A DNA stretch of 64,000 bases, from positions 62,001-126,000 of the forward strand of contig NZ_JAJAQI010000012.1 in NCBI RefSeq assembly GCF_020523605.1. Reading direction: 5' to 3'. Shown piece after piece: positions 1 through 9,700 of the stretch; the first letter of the stretch is position 1; the number at the start of each line of letters is the position of its first letter. A model generated the notes under the pieces. That model did no database searches. It was given only the letters and a program-made list of their open reading frames with translations, and had not been told where the DNA came from. The position numbers were made by a program, and so were the translations under genes. Origin of the DNA: Roseicella aerolata. Its GTDB lineage: Bacteria; Pseudomonadota; Alphaproteobacteria; Acetobacterales; Acetobacteraceae.

Positions 1-501
1 CGGGATGTCGAGGGTGAACCAGCCATCCGCGCCGAGCAGCAGCGCCTGGCGGAGGACCATGCCCGTCCCCACCGGCTCCGACCACAGCACCTGCGCGTCC
101 CAGCCGCCCTGCGGCAGCGGGCCCGGCCGCAGGGCAAGGCTGAGCGCCGCCGAGACCAGCACGGCGCCGGCGACCGGCAGCAGCAGCCGGCAGCTCCGGC
201 GCAGCGCGAAGGTGGCGAGGCCCGGCCGCCGGTCCTTTAGCAGGGACAGGGTCAGCACATAGCCGCTGAGCACGAAGAAGAAGATGACCGGCGCCCGCCC
301 GGTATGGATGAGGCGGAGCGGCGTCGCCTCCAGCATAGGGAGCAGCGCCGGGGGCAGCGGCGGGGCCATGCTGAGGATATGGGTGAAGACCACGGCCAGC
401 GCCGCCAGTCCGCGCAGCCCGTCGAGCAGGCGCGGCGAGGCCTGCGCGGCTGACGCCGCGCCGGCCTGGCCCTCGGCACCCGGTCTCGTCCCATCCGGCA
501 T
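1..501 (-). CDS. Acyltransferase family 3 (OafA/OpgC-like) membrane protein, 3' part missing
   Basis: The frame runs off the left edge of the window, so only the first 167 residues are present. It starts at an ATG at 501 and reads [18 protein letters not shown] near the N-terminus, the usual opening of acyltransferase-3 membrane enzymes (R and H in the first segments). A second hydrophobic stretch, VIFFFVLSGYVLTLSLL, follows at about residue 75 with the family FFxLSGY motif. Family members transfer acyl groups to cell-surface sugars or glucans at the inner membrane; the substrate here cannot be inferred. The gene is divergent from the downstream trio, and the 228 nt between them should hold both promoters. 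Confidence 0.8.
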   Translation of the reverse strand, partial: MPDGTRPGAEGQAGAASAAQASPRLLDGLRGLAALAVVFTHILSMAPPLPPALLPMLEATPLRLIHTGRAPVIFFFVLSGYVLTLSLLKDRRPGLATFALRRSCRLLLPVAGAVLVSAALSLALRPGPLPQGGWDAQVLWSEPVGTGMVLRQALLLGADGWFTLDIP

Positions 502-729
502 CGCCGCGCTCCCCCAGCCCCGCCCCGCGCGGTCCGGAGGCGCGGCTGCATTCGGATGGTGGAACGGAAGCCGGAGGGGCGCAGCGCGAATCCACGCCAG
601 CAACGATCACTTCGGAATGACCGGATTCGGAACGAGACGGCCGCGGCGCGCGCGCAGGGGCGGCGGGCCCGGTTGACCGCCGGGCCCGCCCGCGCGAGCC
701 TCCCGCCCCTGTGCATGAGGAGGAACGCC

Positions 730-1128
730 ATGTCCGAGGATTCCGCGCTGTTCGACAAGGGCCTGCCGATCCGGCGCGAGGTGCTGGGCGCCGAGTATGT
801 CGACGGCTCCATGGCCAAGGCCGACGACTTCATGATGGCCTTCCAGCGCGCCACCACCGCCTGGGCCTGGGGCTGGGCCTGGGGCGACCCGACGCTGGAG
901 CGGAAGACGCGCTCCATGCTGAACCTCGCCATGCTGACCGCCCTCGGCAAGACGCCCGAGATCAAGCTGCATGTGAAGGGCGCGCTGAACAACGGCCTGA
1001 CGGTCGAGGAGATCAAGGCGGTGCTGCTGCACGCCACCGCCTATTGCGGCATCCCCGCCGGGCTCGATGCCTTCAAGGCGGCGCATGAGGTGCTCGTGGC
1101 CGAGGGCGCGCTGCCGGGGAAGAAGTAA
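730..1128 (+). CDS. Carboxymuconolactone decarboxylase family protein (PcaC-like)
   Basis: 132 residues, close to the usual length of PcaC/AhpD-fold single-domain proteins. The body matches the PcaC pattern: WGWAWGDPTLERKTRSMLN, then an EIKLHVKGALNNGLTVEEIK helix and a closing YCGIPAG motif. It lacks the CxxC pair of peroxidase-type AhpD. PcaC proper decarboxylates 4-carboxymuconolactone in the protocatechuate pathway, but no other pca gene is nearby, so the substrate is open. The ATG at 730 follows an AGGAGGA ribosome site. The stop overlaps the next start (TAATG), so it is translationally coupled to the dehydrogenase and probably works in the same catabolic route. Confidence 0.85.
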   Translation: MSEDSALFDKGLPIRREVLGAEYVDGSMAKADDFMMAFQRATTAWAWGWAWGDPTLERKTRSMLNLAMLTALGKTPEIKLHVKGALNNGLTVEEIKAVLLHATAYCGIPAGLDAFKAAHEVLVAEGALPGKK

Positions 1129-2027
1129 TGTCCGCGCTGAAGACGATCGGCTTCGTCGGCATCGGCAATATGGGCTGGCCCATGGCGGCCAACCTGGTGA
1201 AGGCGGGGTTCGAGGTCGTGGCCTGCGACGCGGTGCCCGGCCGCAGCGCGCAGTTCACCTCGGAGGTGGGCGGCCGCGCCGCGGCGGATGCCGCGGAGGC
1301 GGCCCAGGGCGCGGATGCCGTGATCACCATCCTGCCGACCAGCAGGCAGGTGGCGCAGGTGGCCGAGCAGATGGCGCCTTCGCTGGCGAAGGGCGCCCTT
1401 GTCATCGACATGACCAGCGGCCAGCCCGCGAAGACGCGGGAGATCGCGGCGAAGCTCGCCGGGCGCGGCGTCGCCATGATCGACGCGCCGGTCTCGGGCG
1501 GCGTGCCGCGGGCGAAGTCCGGCGACCTCGCCATCATGCTGGGCGGGGAGACGGCCGAGCTCGATCGCGCCGAGCCGGTGCTGAAGGCGATGGGCAGCAG
1601 CCTCTATCGCTGCGGCAGCATCGGCGCCGGGCAGGCGATGAAGGCGCTGAACAACCTCTCCTCCGCCGGCACCTTCCTGATGGGGATCGAGGTGCTGCTG
1701 ATCGGCCAGCGCTTCGGCCTCGACCCCTCGACCATGGTCGATGTGCTGAACGCCTCCTCCGGCATGTCCAACAGCAGCCAGCGGAAGTTCAAGCAGTATG
1801 TGCTGAACCGCCGCTTCGACGACGGCTTCGCGCTGGAGCTGATGGTCAAGGATCTCGGCATCGCGCTCGAGGTGGGGCGGGAGACGGAGACGCCGACGCC
1901 CTTCTCCGCCCTCTGCAAGGAGATGTGGGCCGCGGCGCTGGCCTCGCTCGGCCCCGGGCACAACCACACCGCGCTCGCCCAGCTCTCGGAGAAGATGGCG
2001 GGCGAGATCCTCGGGGGAAACAAATAG
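1128..2027 (+). CDS. NAD(P)-dependent beta-hydroxyacid dehydrogenase (HIBADH/GarR family)
   Basis: 299 residues. The N-terminal Rossmann fold shows GFVGIGNMGWPMAANL, the family fingerprint for 3-hydroxyisobutyrate and tartronate semialdehyde reductases. The substrate motif MIDAPVSGGVPRAKSGD lies around residue 125, and the catalytic lysine sits in the GQAMKALNN helix at about residue 175. The enzyme interconverts a beta-hydroxyacid and its semialdehyde with NAD(P)H in the cytosol; the exact substrate is not readable. It starts at the ATG sharing one base with the upstream stop and is followed one base later by the MBL gene, so the three form one operon. Confidence 0.88.
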   Translation: MSALKTIGFVGIGNMGWPMAANLVKAGFEVVACDAVPGRSAQFTSEVGGRAAADAAEAAQGADAVITILPTSRQVAQVAEQMAPSLAKGALVIDMTSGQPAKTREIAAKLAGRGVAMIDAPVSGGVPRAKSGDLAIMLGGETAELDRAEPVLKAMGSSLYRCGSIGAGQAMKALNNLSSAGTFLMGIEVLLIGQRFGLDPSTMVDVLNASSGMSNSSQRKFKQYVLNRRFDDGFALELMVKDLGIALEVGRETETPTPFSALCKEMWAAALASLGPGHNHTALAQLSEKMAGEILGGNK

Positions 2028-2028
2028 A

Positions 2029-2826
2029 ATGACGAACTGGGAGGTCTACGCCATCCGCTACGGCCGGCATGACCGGCCGGCGCAATCCAACTTCCTGCTG
2101 CCGGTGCAGGACCCGCATGAGGCCATGCCGCTCGACTACTTCGTCTGGCTGGTCCGTGACGGGCAGGGGCATGAGATCGTGGTCGATACCGGCTTCGACC
2201 ATGCCTGCGCGGAGAAGCGCGGCCGCACCATCAGCCGCAGCGTCGCCGACAGCCTGCGCGCCATGGAATGCGACCCGGCGAAGGTGCGGGACGTCATCGT
2301 GACGCATCTGCATTACGACCATGCCGGCAGCATCGACATCTTCACCGGCGCGAAGATCCATATCCAGGACCGGGAGATGGCCTTCGCCACGGGGCGGCAC
2401 ATGTGCACCGCCTGCATCCGCCTGCCTTTCGAGGCGGATCATGTCGTCTCCATGGTCCGCGCCCTGTTTGCCGACAAGGTGCAGTTCCATGACGGCGAGG
2501 GGCAGGTCGCACCCGGCGTCACGGTGCACCGCGTCGGCGGGCATTCGGACGGGCTGCAGGTGGTGCGGGTGGAGACGGCGCGCGGCCCCGTCGTCCTTGC
2601 CTCCGACGCCATGCATTTCTATGCCAACAGCGGCACGGGCAATCCCTTCCCGATCATCTTCGACCTCGGCGCCATGACCCAGGGCTGGCGGATCGCGAAG
2701 AAGCTCGCGGGCGGGGACGAGACGCGGGTGATCCCGGGCCATGACCCGGCGGTGCGGGAGCGCTTCCCGCAGGTGCCGGGGCAGAATGGCGATGTCGTGG
2801 CGCTGCACCTGCCGCCGCTCGGGTGA
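2029..2826 (+). CDS. MBL-fold hydrolase, N-acyl homoserine lactonase-like
   Basis: 265 residues with the metallo-beta-lactamase metal motif THLHYDHAG at about residue 95, a GGHSDG histidine at about 182, ASDAMHFYAN (bridging Asp) at about 200 and IPGHDP near the C-terminus. Placement and spacing match the AttM/AiiB lactonase branch, which opens lactone rings with two zinc ions. Next to a PcaC-like protein and a hydroxyacid dehydrogenase, it is more likely to hydrolyse a catabolic lactone than to quench quorum signals. No LuxI or LuxR gene is present in the window. Start ATG lies one base after the upstream stop. Confidence 0.85.
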   Translation: MTNWEVYAIRYGRHDRPAQSNFLLPVQDPHEAMPLDYFVWLVRDGQGHEIVVDTGFDHACAEKRGRTISRSVADSLRAMECDPAKVRDVIVTHLHYDHAGSIDIFTGAKIHIQDREMAFATGRHMCTACIRLPFEADHVVSMVRALFADKVQFHDGEGQVAPGVTVHRVGGHSDGLQVVRVETARGPVVLASDAMHFYANSGTGNPFPIIFDLGAMTQGWRIAKKLAGGDETRVIPGHDPAVRERFPQVPGQNGDVVALHLPPLG

Positions 2827-2882
2827 CGCTCCGGCCCGGCCGGTGGGGGCAGGGTCAGGCCCCGCCCCCGCCGGCCCGGCCC

Positions 2883-3209
2883 CTACCAGCTCAGCACCAC
2901 CACGGTCAGGACCAGCCCGAGCAGCGAGAGGCCCATGGAGATGCCTGGCCAGGAGGGCCGGGCGCCCGCCTGGACCAGCAGGGCATTGGCGCCCAGCGAC
3001 AGGATCAGCCCCGAGACCGGCTGGGTCCAGTGCAGTTCCCAGAAACCCCAGGCCAGCAGCACCAGCCAGAAGGCGAAGGCGGTGCGGCCGAGGATGCGGA
3101 AGGCACGGTCGGCCGCCGGCGCCTCCGGCCGCAGCCCCGGCGTGGTGCTGCGCGCCTCGATGACGCCGGCGAGGGAGAGCGCGATCAGCGCCGCGAAATA
3201 GGCCTGCAT
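2883..3209 (-). CDS. Small integral membrane protein of unknown function
   Basis: 108 residues with about four hydrophobic segments: N-terminal YFAALIALSLAGVIEA, then AFAFWLVLLAWGFWELHW, then VSGLILSLGANALLV and the C-terminal ISMGLSLLGLVLTVVVLSW. The linker between the first two is basic. No catalytic motif or named family is recognised. It converges on the MBL gene, leaving 56 nt between stops, and is divergent from the molybdopterin hydroxylase gene. The coding frame is supported by consistent hydrophobic patterning and a start close to a GGAGG-like stretch (complement of 3212-3218). Confidence 0.6.
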   Translation of the reverse strand: MQAYFAALIALSLAGVIEARSTTPGLRPEAPAADRAFRILGRTAFAFWLVLLAWGFWELHWTQPVSGLILSLGANALLVQAGARPSWPGISMGLSLLGLVLTVVVLSW

Positions 3210-3348
3210 GCGCCTCCTCTACCCGGCCCCGATACGGCCTGCCAGCCGCCTCCGCGCCGGGCCGATCGCTTCACGCCGGCGGGGTCGCCCCCTGGACAAA
3301 GCTGCCCTAGGCTCGACATCAACAGCAATATCCGCACGAGAGTGAGCG

Positions 3349-5724
3349 ATGCCCGACAGCAACATGCCGGACCTGTCCCGCCTGAAATTCGGCGTCGGCC
3401 AGCCGGTCCCCCGCAACGAGGACCCGATCCTGCTGCAGGGCCGAGGCCGCTACACGGATGACATCAGCCTGCCCGGCCAACTCCATGCCGTCATGGTCCG
3501 CAGCCCCTATGCCCATGGCGTCATCAGGGGGATCGACACCGCGGCGGCGAAGGAGGTGCCCGGCGTCGTCGCCATCTTCACCGGCGCCGACCTGGAAGGC
3601 CATGGCTACGGCCATATGCGTTGCACGCTGCCGCTGAAGAACGCGGATGGCACGCCGCTGCGCAACATCGACCGCCCCTCGCTCGCCATGGACAAGGTCC
3701 GCTTCGTCGGCGACCCCGTCGCCTTCGTGGTGGCCGAGAGCAAGGCGGCGGCGAAGGACGGGGCGGAGGCGGTCTTCGTCGATATCGACGTGCTGCCGGC
3801 GGTGACCGAGGCCTCGGCCGCCGCGGCGCCGGATGCGCCGCAGCTCTATGACCACCTGCCCGGCAACCGCGTGCTGGACTTCCATTACGGCGACGCGGCG
3901 AAGGTGGCCGATGCCTTCTCCAGGGCCGCGCATGTGACGAAGCTGTCCATCCGCAACAACCGCGTCGTGGTCTGCGCCATGGAGCCGCGCAGCGCCATCG
4001 GCGAGTACGAGCCGGAGACCGGCCGCTACACCCTGCATGTCGGCAGCCAGGGCGTCTTCGGCCTGCGCGGCCAGATGGCGAACGACATCCTGAAGGTGCC
4101 GGTGGACAAGGTCCGTATCCTGACCGGCAATGTCGGCGGGTCATTCGGGATGAAGGCCAGCGCCTATCCGGAATATCTCTGCCTGCTGCACGCGGCCAAG
4201 GTGCTGGGCAAGCCGGTGAAATGGACGGATGAGCGCACCGGCTCCTTCCTCTCGGACAGCCATGGCCGCGACCATGAGGTGGAGGCGGAGCTGGCGCTGG
4301 ACGCCGAGGGCCGCGCGCTCGCGGTCCGGCTGACCTCCTACGCCAATATGGGCGCCTTCCTGCAGACCGTCGCGCCGCTGATGGGCACCGGCAATTTCGT
4401 CAAGAACATCCAGTCCAACTATGCGACGCCGCTGATCGAGGTGACGACGAAATGCCTCGTCACCAACACCACGCCGGTCAGCGCCTATCGCGGTGCGGGA
4501 CGGCCGGAGGGCAACTACTTCTTCGAGCGGCTGCTGGAGCAGGCGGCGAAGGAGACGGGCAAGGACGCGATCGCGCTCCGCCGGATCAACCACATCCGGC
4601 CGGAGGCCTTCCCCTTCAGCGCCCCTTCCGGCGCGGTCTATGACAGCGGCGAGTTCTCCGCGGTCCTGGAGAAGGCGCTGGAGGCCGCGGACTGGGACGG
4701 CTTCGCGGCGCGGAAGGCCGAGAGCAAGGCCCGCGGCAGGCTGCGCGGCCGGGGGATCGGCAATTTCCTTGAATGCACCGCCCCGCCGATGAAGGAGCAG
4801 GGCGAGATCCGCTTCGAGGCGGATGGCACCGTCACCATCATCACCGGCACGCTGGATTATGGCCAGGGCCACTGGACGCCCTTCGCCCAGGTGCTGCACC
4901 AGACGCTCGGCGTGCCCTTCGAGAGCATCCGCCTGATCCAGGGCGATTCCGACCTGCTGATCGCCGGCGGCGGCACCGGCGGATCGAAGTCGCTGATGGC
5001 CTCCGGCGCCGCCATTGTGGAAGCCGCGCAGCTCGTCATCGAGAAGGGCCGGACGGCCGCGGCGCACATGCTGGAAGCGGCGGTGGCGGATATCGAGTTC
5101 GAGCGCGACGCGAACGGCCTCGGCCGCTTCACCATCGCCGGCACGGACCGCAGCATCGGCATCATGGAACTGGCCGAGCGCATCCGGACCGCCAACAACC
5201 CGGCCCCGGACATGCCGGAGAGCCTGGATGTCCGGCATGTCTTCGGGGAGGCGCCGATGGCCTATCCCAATGGCTGCCATGTCTGCGAGGTGGAGATCGA
5301 CCCCGATACCGGCACCACCGAGATCGTCCGCTATGTCTCGGTGAACGATTTCGGCGTCATCGTGAACCCGCTGCTGGTCGAGGGCCAGGCGCATGGCGGC
5401 ATCGTCCAGGGCATCGGCCAGGCGCTGATGGAACAGGTGGCCTATTCCGAGGAAGGCCAGCTCCTCTCCGGCTCCTACCAGGACTATGCCCTGCCGCGCG
5501 CCGCCGACGTACCGAGCTTCGGCTTCCTCAGCCACCCCGCGCCCTGCAAGACCAATCCGCTGGGCGCCAAGGGCTGCGGGGAGGCAGGCTGCGCCGGCTC
5601 ATTGCCCGCGGTGATGAATGCGGTGGTGGACGCGCTGTCGGAATTCGGCATCGGCCATATCGATATGCCGGCGACGCCGGAGCGCGTCTGGCGCGCGATC
5701 GCGGAGGCAAAATCCGCCGCCTGA
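3349..5724 (+). CDS. Xanthine dehydrogenase/CO dehydrogenase-family molybdopterin-binding (large) subunit
   Basis: 791 residues, the usual length of a CoxL-type large subunit. It opens with GQPVPRNEDPILLQGRGRYTDD, carries NVGGSFGMK in the first molybdenum domain and TPVSAYRGAGRPEG at about residue 378. AYRGAGR is the form-II type loop, not the AYxCSFR loop of true CO dehydrogenase, so a CO substrate is unlikely. The C-terminal GCGEAGCAGSLPA segment carries the expected active-site glutamate. Family enzymes hydroxylate aldehydes, purines or heterocycles and need FAD and 2Fe-2S subunits. None lies beside this gene, so it must borrow partners encoded elsewhere. Confidence 0.88.
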   Translation: MPDSNMPDLSRLKFGVGQPVPRNEDPILLQGRGRYTDDISLPGQLHAVMVRSPYAHGVIRGIDTAAAKEVPGVVAIFTGADLEGHGYGHMRCTLPLKNADGTPLRNIDRPSLAMDKVRFVGDPVAFVVAESKAAAKDGAEAVFVDIDVLPAVTEASAAAAPDAPQLYDHLPGNRVLDFHYGDAAKVADAFSRAAHVTKLSIRNNRVVVCAMEPRSAIGEYEPETGRYTLHVGSQGVFGLRGQMANDILKVPVDKVRILTGNVGGSFGMKASAYPEYLCLLHAAKVLGKPVKWTDERTGSFLSDSHGRDHEVEAELALDAEGRALAVRLTSYANMGAFLQTVAPLMGTGNFVKNIQSNYATPLIEVTTKCLVTNTTPVSAYRGAGRPEGNYFFERLLEQAAKETGKDAIALRRINHIRPEAFPFSAPSGAVYDSGEFSAVLEKALEAADWDGFAARKAESKARGRLRGRGIGNFLECTAPPMKEQGEIRFEADGTVTIITGTLDYGQGHWTPFAQVLHQTLGVPFESIRLIQGDSDLLIAGGGTGGSKSLMASGAAIVEAAQLVIEKGRTAAAHMLEAAVADIEFERDANGLGRFTIAGTDRSIGIMELAERIRTANNPAPDMPESLDVRHVFGEAPMAYPNGCHVCEVEIDPDTGTTEIVRYVSVNDFGVIVNPLLVEGQAHGGIVQGIGQALMEQVAYSEEGQLLSGSYQDYALPRAADVPSFGFLSHPAPCKTNPLGAKGCGEAGCAGSLPAVMNAVVDALSEFGIGHIDMPATPERVWRAIAEAKSAA

Positions 5725-5983
5725 TGTCAGTGGCGGCCGCTGGCCCTTGGCCCCGGCCGCCACCGACACCACATCTCGCTGAAGCGTGAGTCGCTGCTGC
5801 CATTCGGATGTGTCAACTATTCCAGACCTAGAAGCATGGTTGCAGGGCTGGCCGGTTGCGGCGAGGGATGGCGGCGTGACCGGCCGTTGGGCGACCATCG
5901 AAGCCGGTGTCACAACTTCAGATGGTATCCTGGCCGCATCAGGCATCGATCGGGGCCCGGTGGCCGAGCAGGGGAGTGGTGGT

Positions 5984-6343
5984 ATGACTAGGCTCACGGG
6001 ACGCCGGGTGCTCGTCGTCGAGGACGAGGCGCTGGTCGCCATGCTGGTCGAGGACGCGCTCCTCGATGCCGGGGCGGCCGTGGTGGGGCCTGCGGCGACC
6101 GTGTCCGAGGCATTGGCGCTGCTCGGCAAGGAAACCCCGGATGTCGCGGTGCTGGACCTGAACCTGGCGGGGGAGACGTCGACTCCGGTCGCCGATGTGC
6201 TGGCGCAGCGTGGCGTGCCCTTCGTGGTCGCCACCGGCTATGGCGCGGAAGGGTTGCCACCGACCCATTCCCATGTGCCGGTGCTTGCCAAGCCCTATGA
6301 TCCGGACGACCTGACCGCCGCGCTCGGCCGGCTCTGCGGCTGA
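5984..6343 (+). CDS. Single-domain response regulator (CheY-like receiver)
   Basis: 119 residues forming one receiver domain with no output domain. The acidic pair is E13/D14 (VVEDE), the phospho-acceptor is D58 in VAVLDLNL, the switch residue is T84 in VVATGYG, and K103 lies in LAKPYD. The ATG at 5984 is chosen because the receiver fold begins six residues later; a longer frame open from 5786 adds only low-complexity sequence. Such stand-alone receivers often serve HWE or HisKA_2 kinases as phosphate shuttles. The gene converges on the large histidine kinase, which carries no receiver, so the two could be partners. Confidence 0.87.
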   Translation: MTRLTGRRVLVVEDEALVAMLVEDALLDAGAAVVGPAATVSEALALLGKETPDVAVLDLNLAGETSTPVADVLAQRGVPFVVATGYGAEGLPPTHSHVPVLAKPYDPDDLTAALGRLCG

Positions 6344-6788
6344 GACCCGCGGAGGTTGGTGGCGCCCCATCAACCCCGCCCTCCCGCGGCCCTCATCGCA
6401 GCAGGCTGCGATCGGTATCGGGCGCCTGGCGGCTTGCCGCGCAGGTCCTGCCTGCATGGCATGGGGCGGCCGTCCGCGACCGGGTGATGCGGATCGCGGG
6501 TTTCCTCATCCTCATGGCCGTTGATGGTGATCCGGCAGCGGCCCGGATGCGTGACCGCATCCGGGCAAGAACACGGCACTGGCGGCGGGCCGCAGACGCG
6601 CTTCCGCGCAGGCTGGCGCCCAGGCTGCGGGGATCCATGACCGGGGCCGTTGATAGGTTCATCAACGCCCCCTCCACCGCCGGGCGGTTTGCTGCGTAAA
6701 GCCTGGCTCGGCCGACGTCGCGGCGGCGCCCGTCCGGGCACTCCGCAAGAACGGAAGATCAGGCCGCCGGCATCGGCCCTGGCCGATC
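6344..6788. other. 445-nt non-coding gap between convergent regulator and kinase genes
   Basis: No open frame here has recognisable protein character on either strand. The only clear structure is the perfect palindrome at 6541-6566, listed separately. The rest is GC-rich sequence without a T-run terminator. Confidence 0.5.
6541..6566. repeat. Perfect inverted repeat (11-bp arms), copy 1 of a shared palindrome
   Basis: Arms 6541-6551 and 6556-6566 are perfectly complementary (GCCCGGATGCG with its complement) around the loop TGAC. The same sequence, read in the opposite orientation, recurs at 35494-35514 with 21 identical bases. It lies between convergent genes and has no downstream T tract, so it could be a REP-like element or a hairpin protecting or terminating both messages. 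Confidence 0.7.
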
Positions 6789-9700
6789 TCAGCCGCCCGC
6801 AGCGGCGGCCATCGGCATCGGTATCGGCATGGCCACCGCCTCCGGCAGCCACAGCGTCACCACCGTTCCCTTGCCCGGCTCGCTCTCGATCCGCAGGGCG
6901 CCACCCGACTGCACCGCGAAGCCATGCGCCATGGCCAGGCCGAGGCCCGTCCCCTTGCCGACCTCCTTGGTAGTGAAGAAGGGCTCGATGGCGCGCGCCA
7001 GCGTCGCCGCATCCATCCCCTCCCCCGTATCGGTGACGCGGATGCGCAGATAGCGCCCTGGCGCCAGGCCCTGCGGATGGGCCAGCCCGACCGCCTCGGC
7101 CGCCGCTTCCAGCCGCAGCCGGCCGCCGCGCGGCATGGCATCCCGGGCATTGAGCGCGAAGTTGAACAGCACGAGTTCGAGTTGCATGCGGTCCGCCTGC
7201 ACCGGCGGCAGGTCGGGCGCGGCCGCGATCTCCAGCCGGATATCGGCGCCAAGCGGCCCGTGCAGCAGCGTCGCCAGGCCCTGCATCACCTCTGGCAGGT
7301 GCACCGGGCCGGATTGCAGCCTGTCCTGCCGGGCAAAGGCCAGCATGCGGCGGGTCAGGCTGGTGCCCCGCTCGGCCGCCTGCAGCGCGACGCCGGCATA
7401 GCGCTCGACGCGGGCCCGGTCGCCGGCACTGCCTGAGAGCATGTGCAGCGCGCCGGTCATCACCTGCAACAGGTTGTTGAAATCATGCGCCACGCCGCCC
7501 GCGATTCGGCCCAGCGCCTCCAGCTTCTGCGCCTCGCGCAGTCGCGCCTCGGCACGGTTCCGCTCGGTCACGTCGACCAGCACGGCATAGCTGTGGGCGA
7601 AGCGCCCGTCCGGATCATGCTCCGCCCGGGCGCGCAGCAGCACGTCCACCACCTCGCCATCGGCGCGGAGCATGCGGTATTCCATCTCCCGCACCTCGTC
7701 GCTGCTCGCCTGCAGCTCGGTGCGTGCCACCTCCCAGCGCGCCGCGCTCTCGGGCAGCATGAACTCGCCGGTGCGACGGCCCAGCACATCCTCCCGCCGG
7801 TAGCCGAGCCAGGCGAGCCACTCGTCGCTCACCCGGATCAGGCGGCCCTCGGCATCGGCGGAATGGAAGGCGGCCGGGGTGCGGTCATAGATCCGCCGCA
7901 GCTCGCGCTCCCGCGCCGCCAGTTCCGCGGTGCGCTCGGCCACCGCCTGCTCCAGCGCCGCCTTGTCGGCCAGCAGCGCTGCTTCGGCCCGCTTGCGGTC
8001 GGTGAGGTCGAGGATGAAGGCGATGGTCTCCTCGAGCGTCTCGCCGGCGAGGGCGTAGCCGATCAGGATCGGCACGCGGCTGCCATCCGGCCGCAAGTAC
8101 TCCTTTTCATAGGGCGTGCAGACGCCCTGCTGGCGGGCCTCGGCGATGCCGGCGGCATCCGCCGGCAGCCATTCCGGCGGGGTCAGCGCGTCCCAGCGCA
8201 GGGTGCCGGCTTCCAGCTCCGCCCGATCATGGCCTGTCAGGCGCAGCAGCGCGTCATTGGCGTCCAGGATGCGGCCATGCACGTCCCCGCGCAGCACGCC
8301 GATCGGGTTTGCCTCGAGCATGGCGCGCAACTCGGCCTCGCGCGCGCGCAGTTGCTCCTCCCGCTCCCGCGTCTCGGTCACATCGCGGTTCACGCCCAGC
8401 ATGCGGGCCGGGCGGCCCGCCTCGTCGCGCATCACCCGCCCGGTCGCGGCCAGCCAGCGTTCGGCGCCGTCGGGGGCGCGGCGGATGCGGAATTCGATGG
8501 AGAAGGCACCGGCCTCGGAGGCCAGCGCGGCGTCGCGGTCGGCCAGCAGGGCCCGCCGGTCCTCCGGATGCACCATCCCGAGCCAGGTGGCCAGGTCCGG
8601 CGGCGGCAGGGCCGGGTCTAGCCCGAAGAGCGCGTATTGCCGCTCGGACCAGACCTGCCGGCCCGTCGCCAGGTCGAGGTCCCAGCTGCCGATCCCGCCG
8701 GCCTCCTGCGCCAGCCGCAGCCTTGCCTCGCCCTCCCGCAGCGCATCTTCGGCGGCGCGGCGGCCGGTCACGTCGCGGATGGCGCCGATCACGCGCGCCG
8801 CGCGCCCGTCCAGGCCGGCCAGCACCTCGCCCCGGTCGGCGATCCAGCGGGTCCGTCCATCGGGCAGCATCAGACGGTATTCGAAGGCGTAGGGACCGGC
8901 TTCGGCCAGGATGCGGGCCGCCCGTTCCGCCACGCGGGCCCGATCCTCCGGATGCACCCGCGCCAGCCAGTCCTGATAGGGGGCGTCCCGGACGGCGTCG
9001 CCGGCCGGGTCCGGCAGGCCGTGCAGCACCGCATATTCGCGGGTGACGCGGATGCGGTCGGCTGCGATGTCCCAGTCATAGGCACCGATCTGCCCCGCCC
9101 GCTGGGCAAGCCGCAGCCGCTGCTCGCTTTCCTGCAGCGCCGCTTCGGAGCGGCGGCAATCGCCGAGCAGCCCGTCGAAGGCGGCGGCCAGGGTCACCGC
9201 CTCGGCATAGCCGGTGCCGGCCGGCAGCGCATCCCTTCCGCCCTCCCGCTGCAGCCGGGCGGCGGCCTCCGCCAGGCGATGCAGCGGCCGGGCCAGCCAG
9301 GCGGCGGCGAACCAACCGAACAGGGCGGCCAGCGCGGCGGCCCAGAGGCCGTAGAGCATGATGTCGCGCTGCACCGCCGCGGCCCCCGCCAGGGCTTCCG
9401 CCGCCGGCCGGCGCGCCACCACCTGCCAGCCGAGGCCGGGATAGTCGCGATAGCCCTGGGTCGGCCGGATCGCCGCCAGGAAACCCGCCCCGTCCGGGAA
9501 TTCCACCCGGCCATGGCCGGGCAGGATCGCCGGCAGCCGCCGGCCCAGCAGGCCGGGTGGGCCGAGCAGCACCTCCCCGGCGCGGGAGAGGATCAGCACC
9601 TCCGGCTCGCCCGGCCGTGGCGGGCCAACCACCTCCGTCGCCCAGCGCCAGTCCAGATGGGCGGCGATGACGCCGACCAGCCGCCCGTCCTCCGCCCGCA

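Noticed and set aside
2029-2826. Quorum-sensing interpretation (lactonase here, AI-2E protein at 48533)
   Set aside because: No signal synthase or LuxR-type receptor is present, and most AI-2E-family permeases do not carry AI-2. The catabolic neighbours explain the lactonase better.
3349-5724. True CO dehydrogenase (CoxL form I)
   Set aside because: The active-site loop is AYRGAGR, not AYxCSFR, and CoxM/CoxS are missing.
5786-5983. N-terminal extension of the response regulator
   Set aside because: The open frame extends upstream, but the 66 extra residues have no fold and the receiver domain starts exactly after the ATG at 5984.
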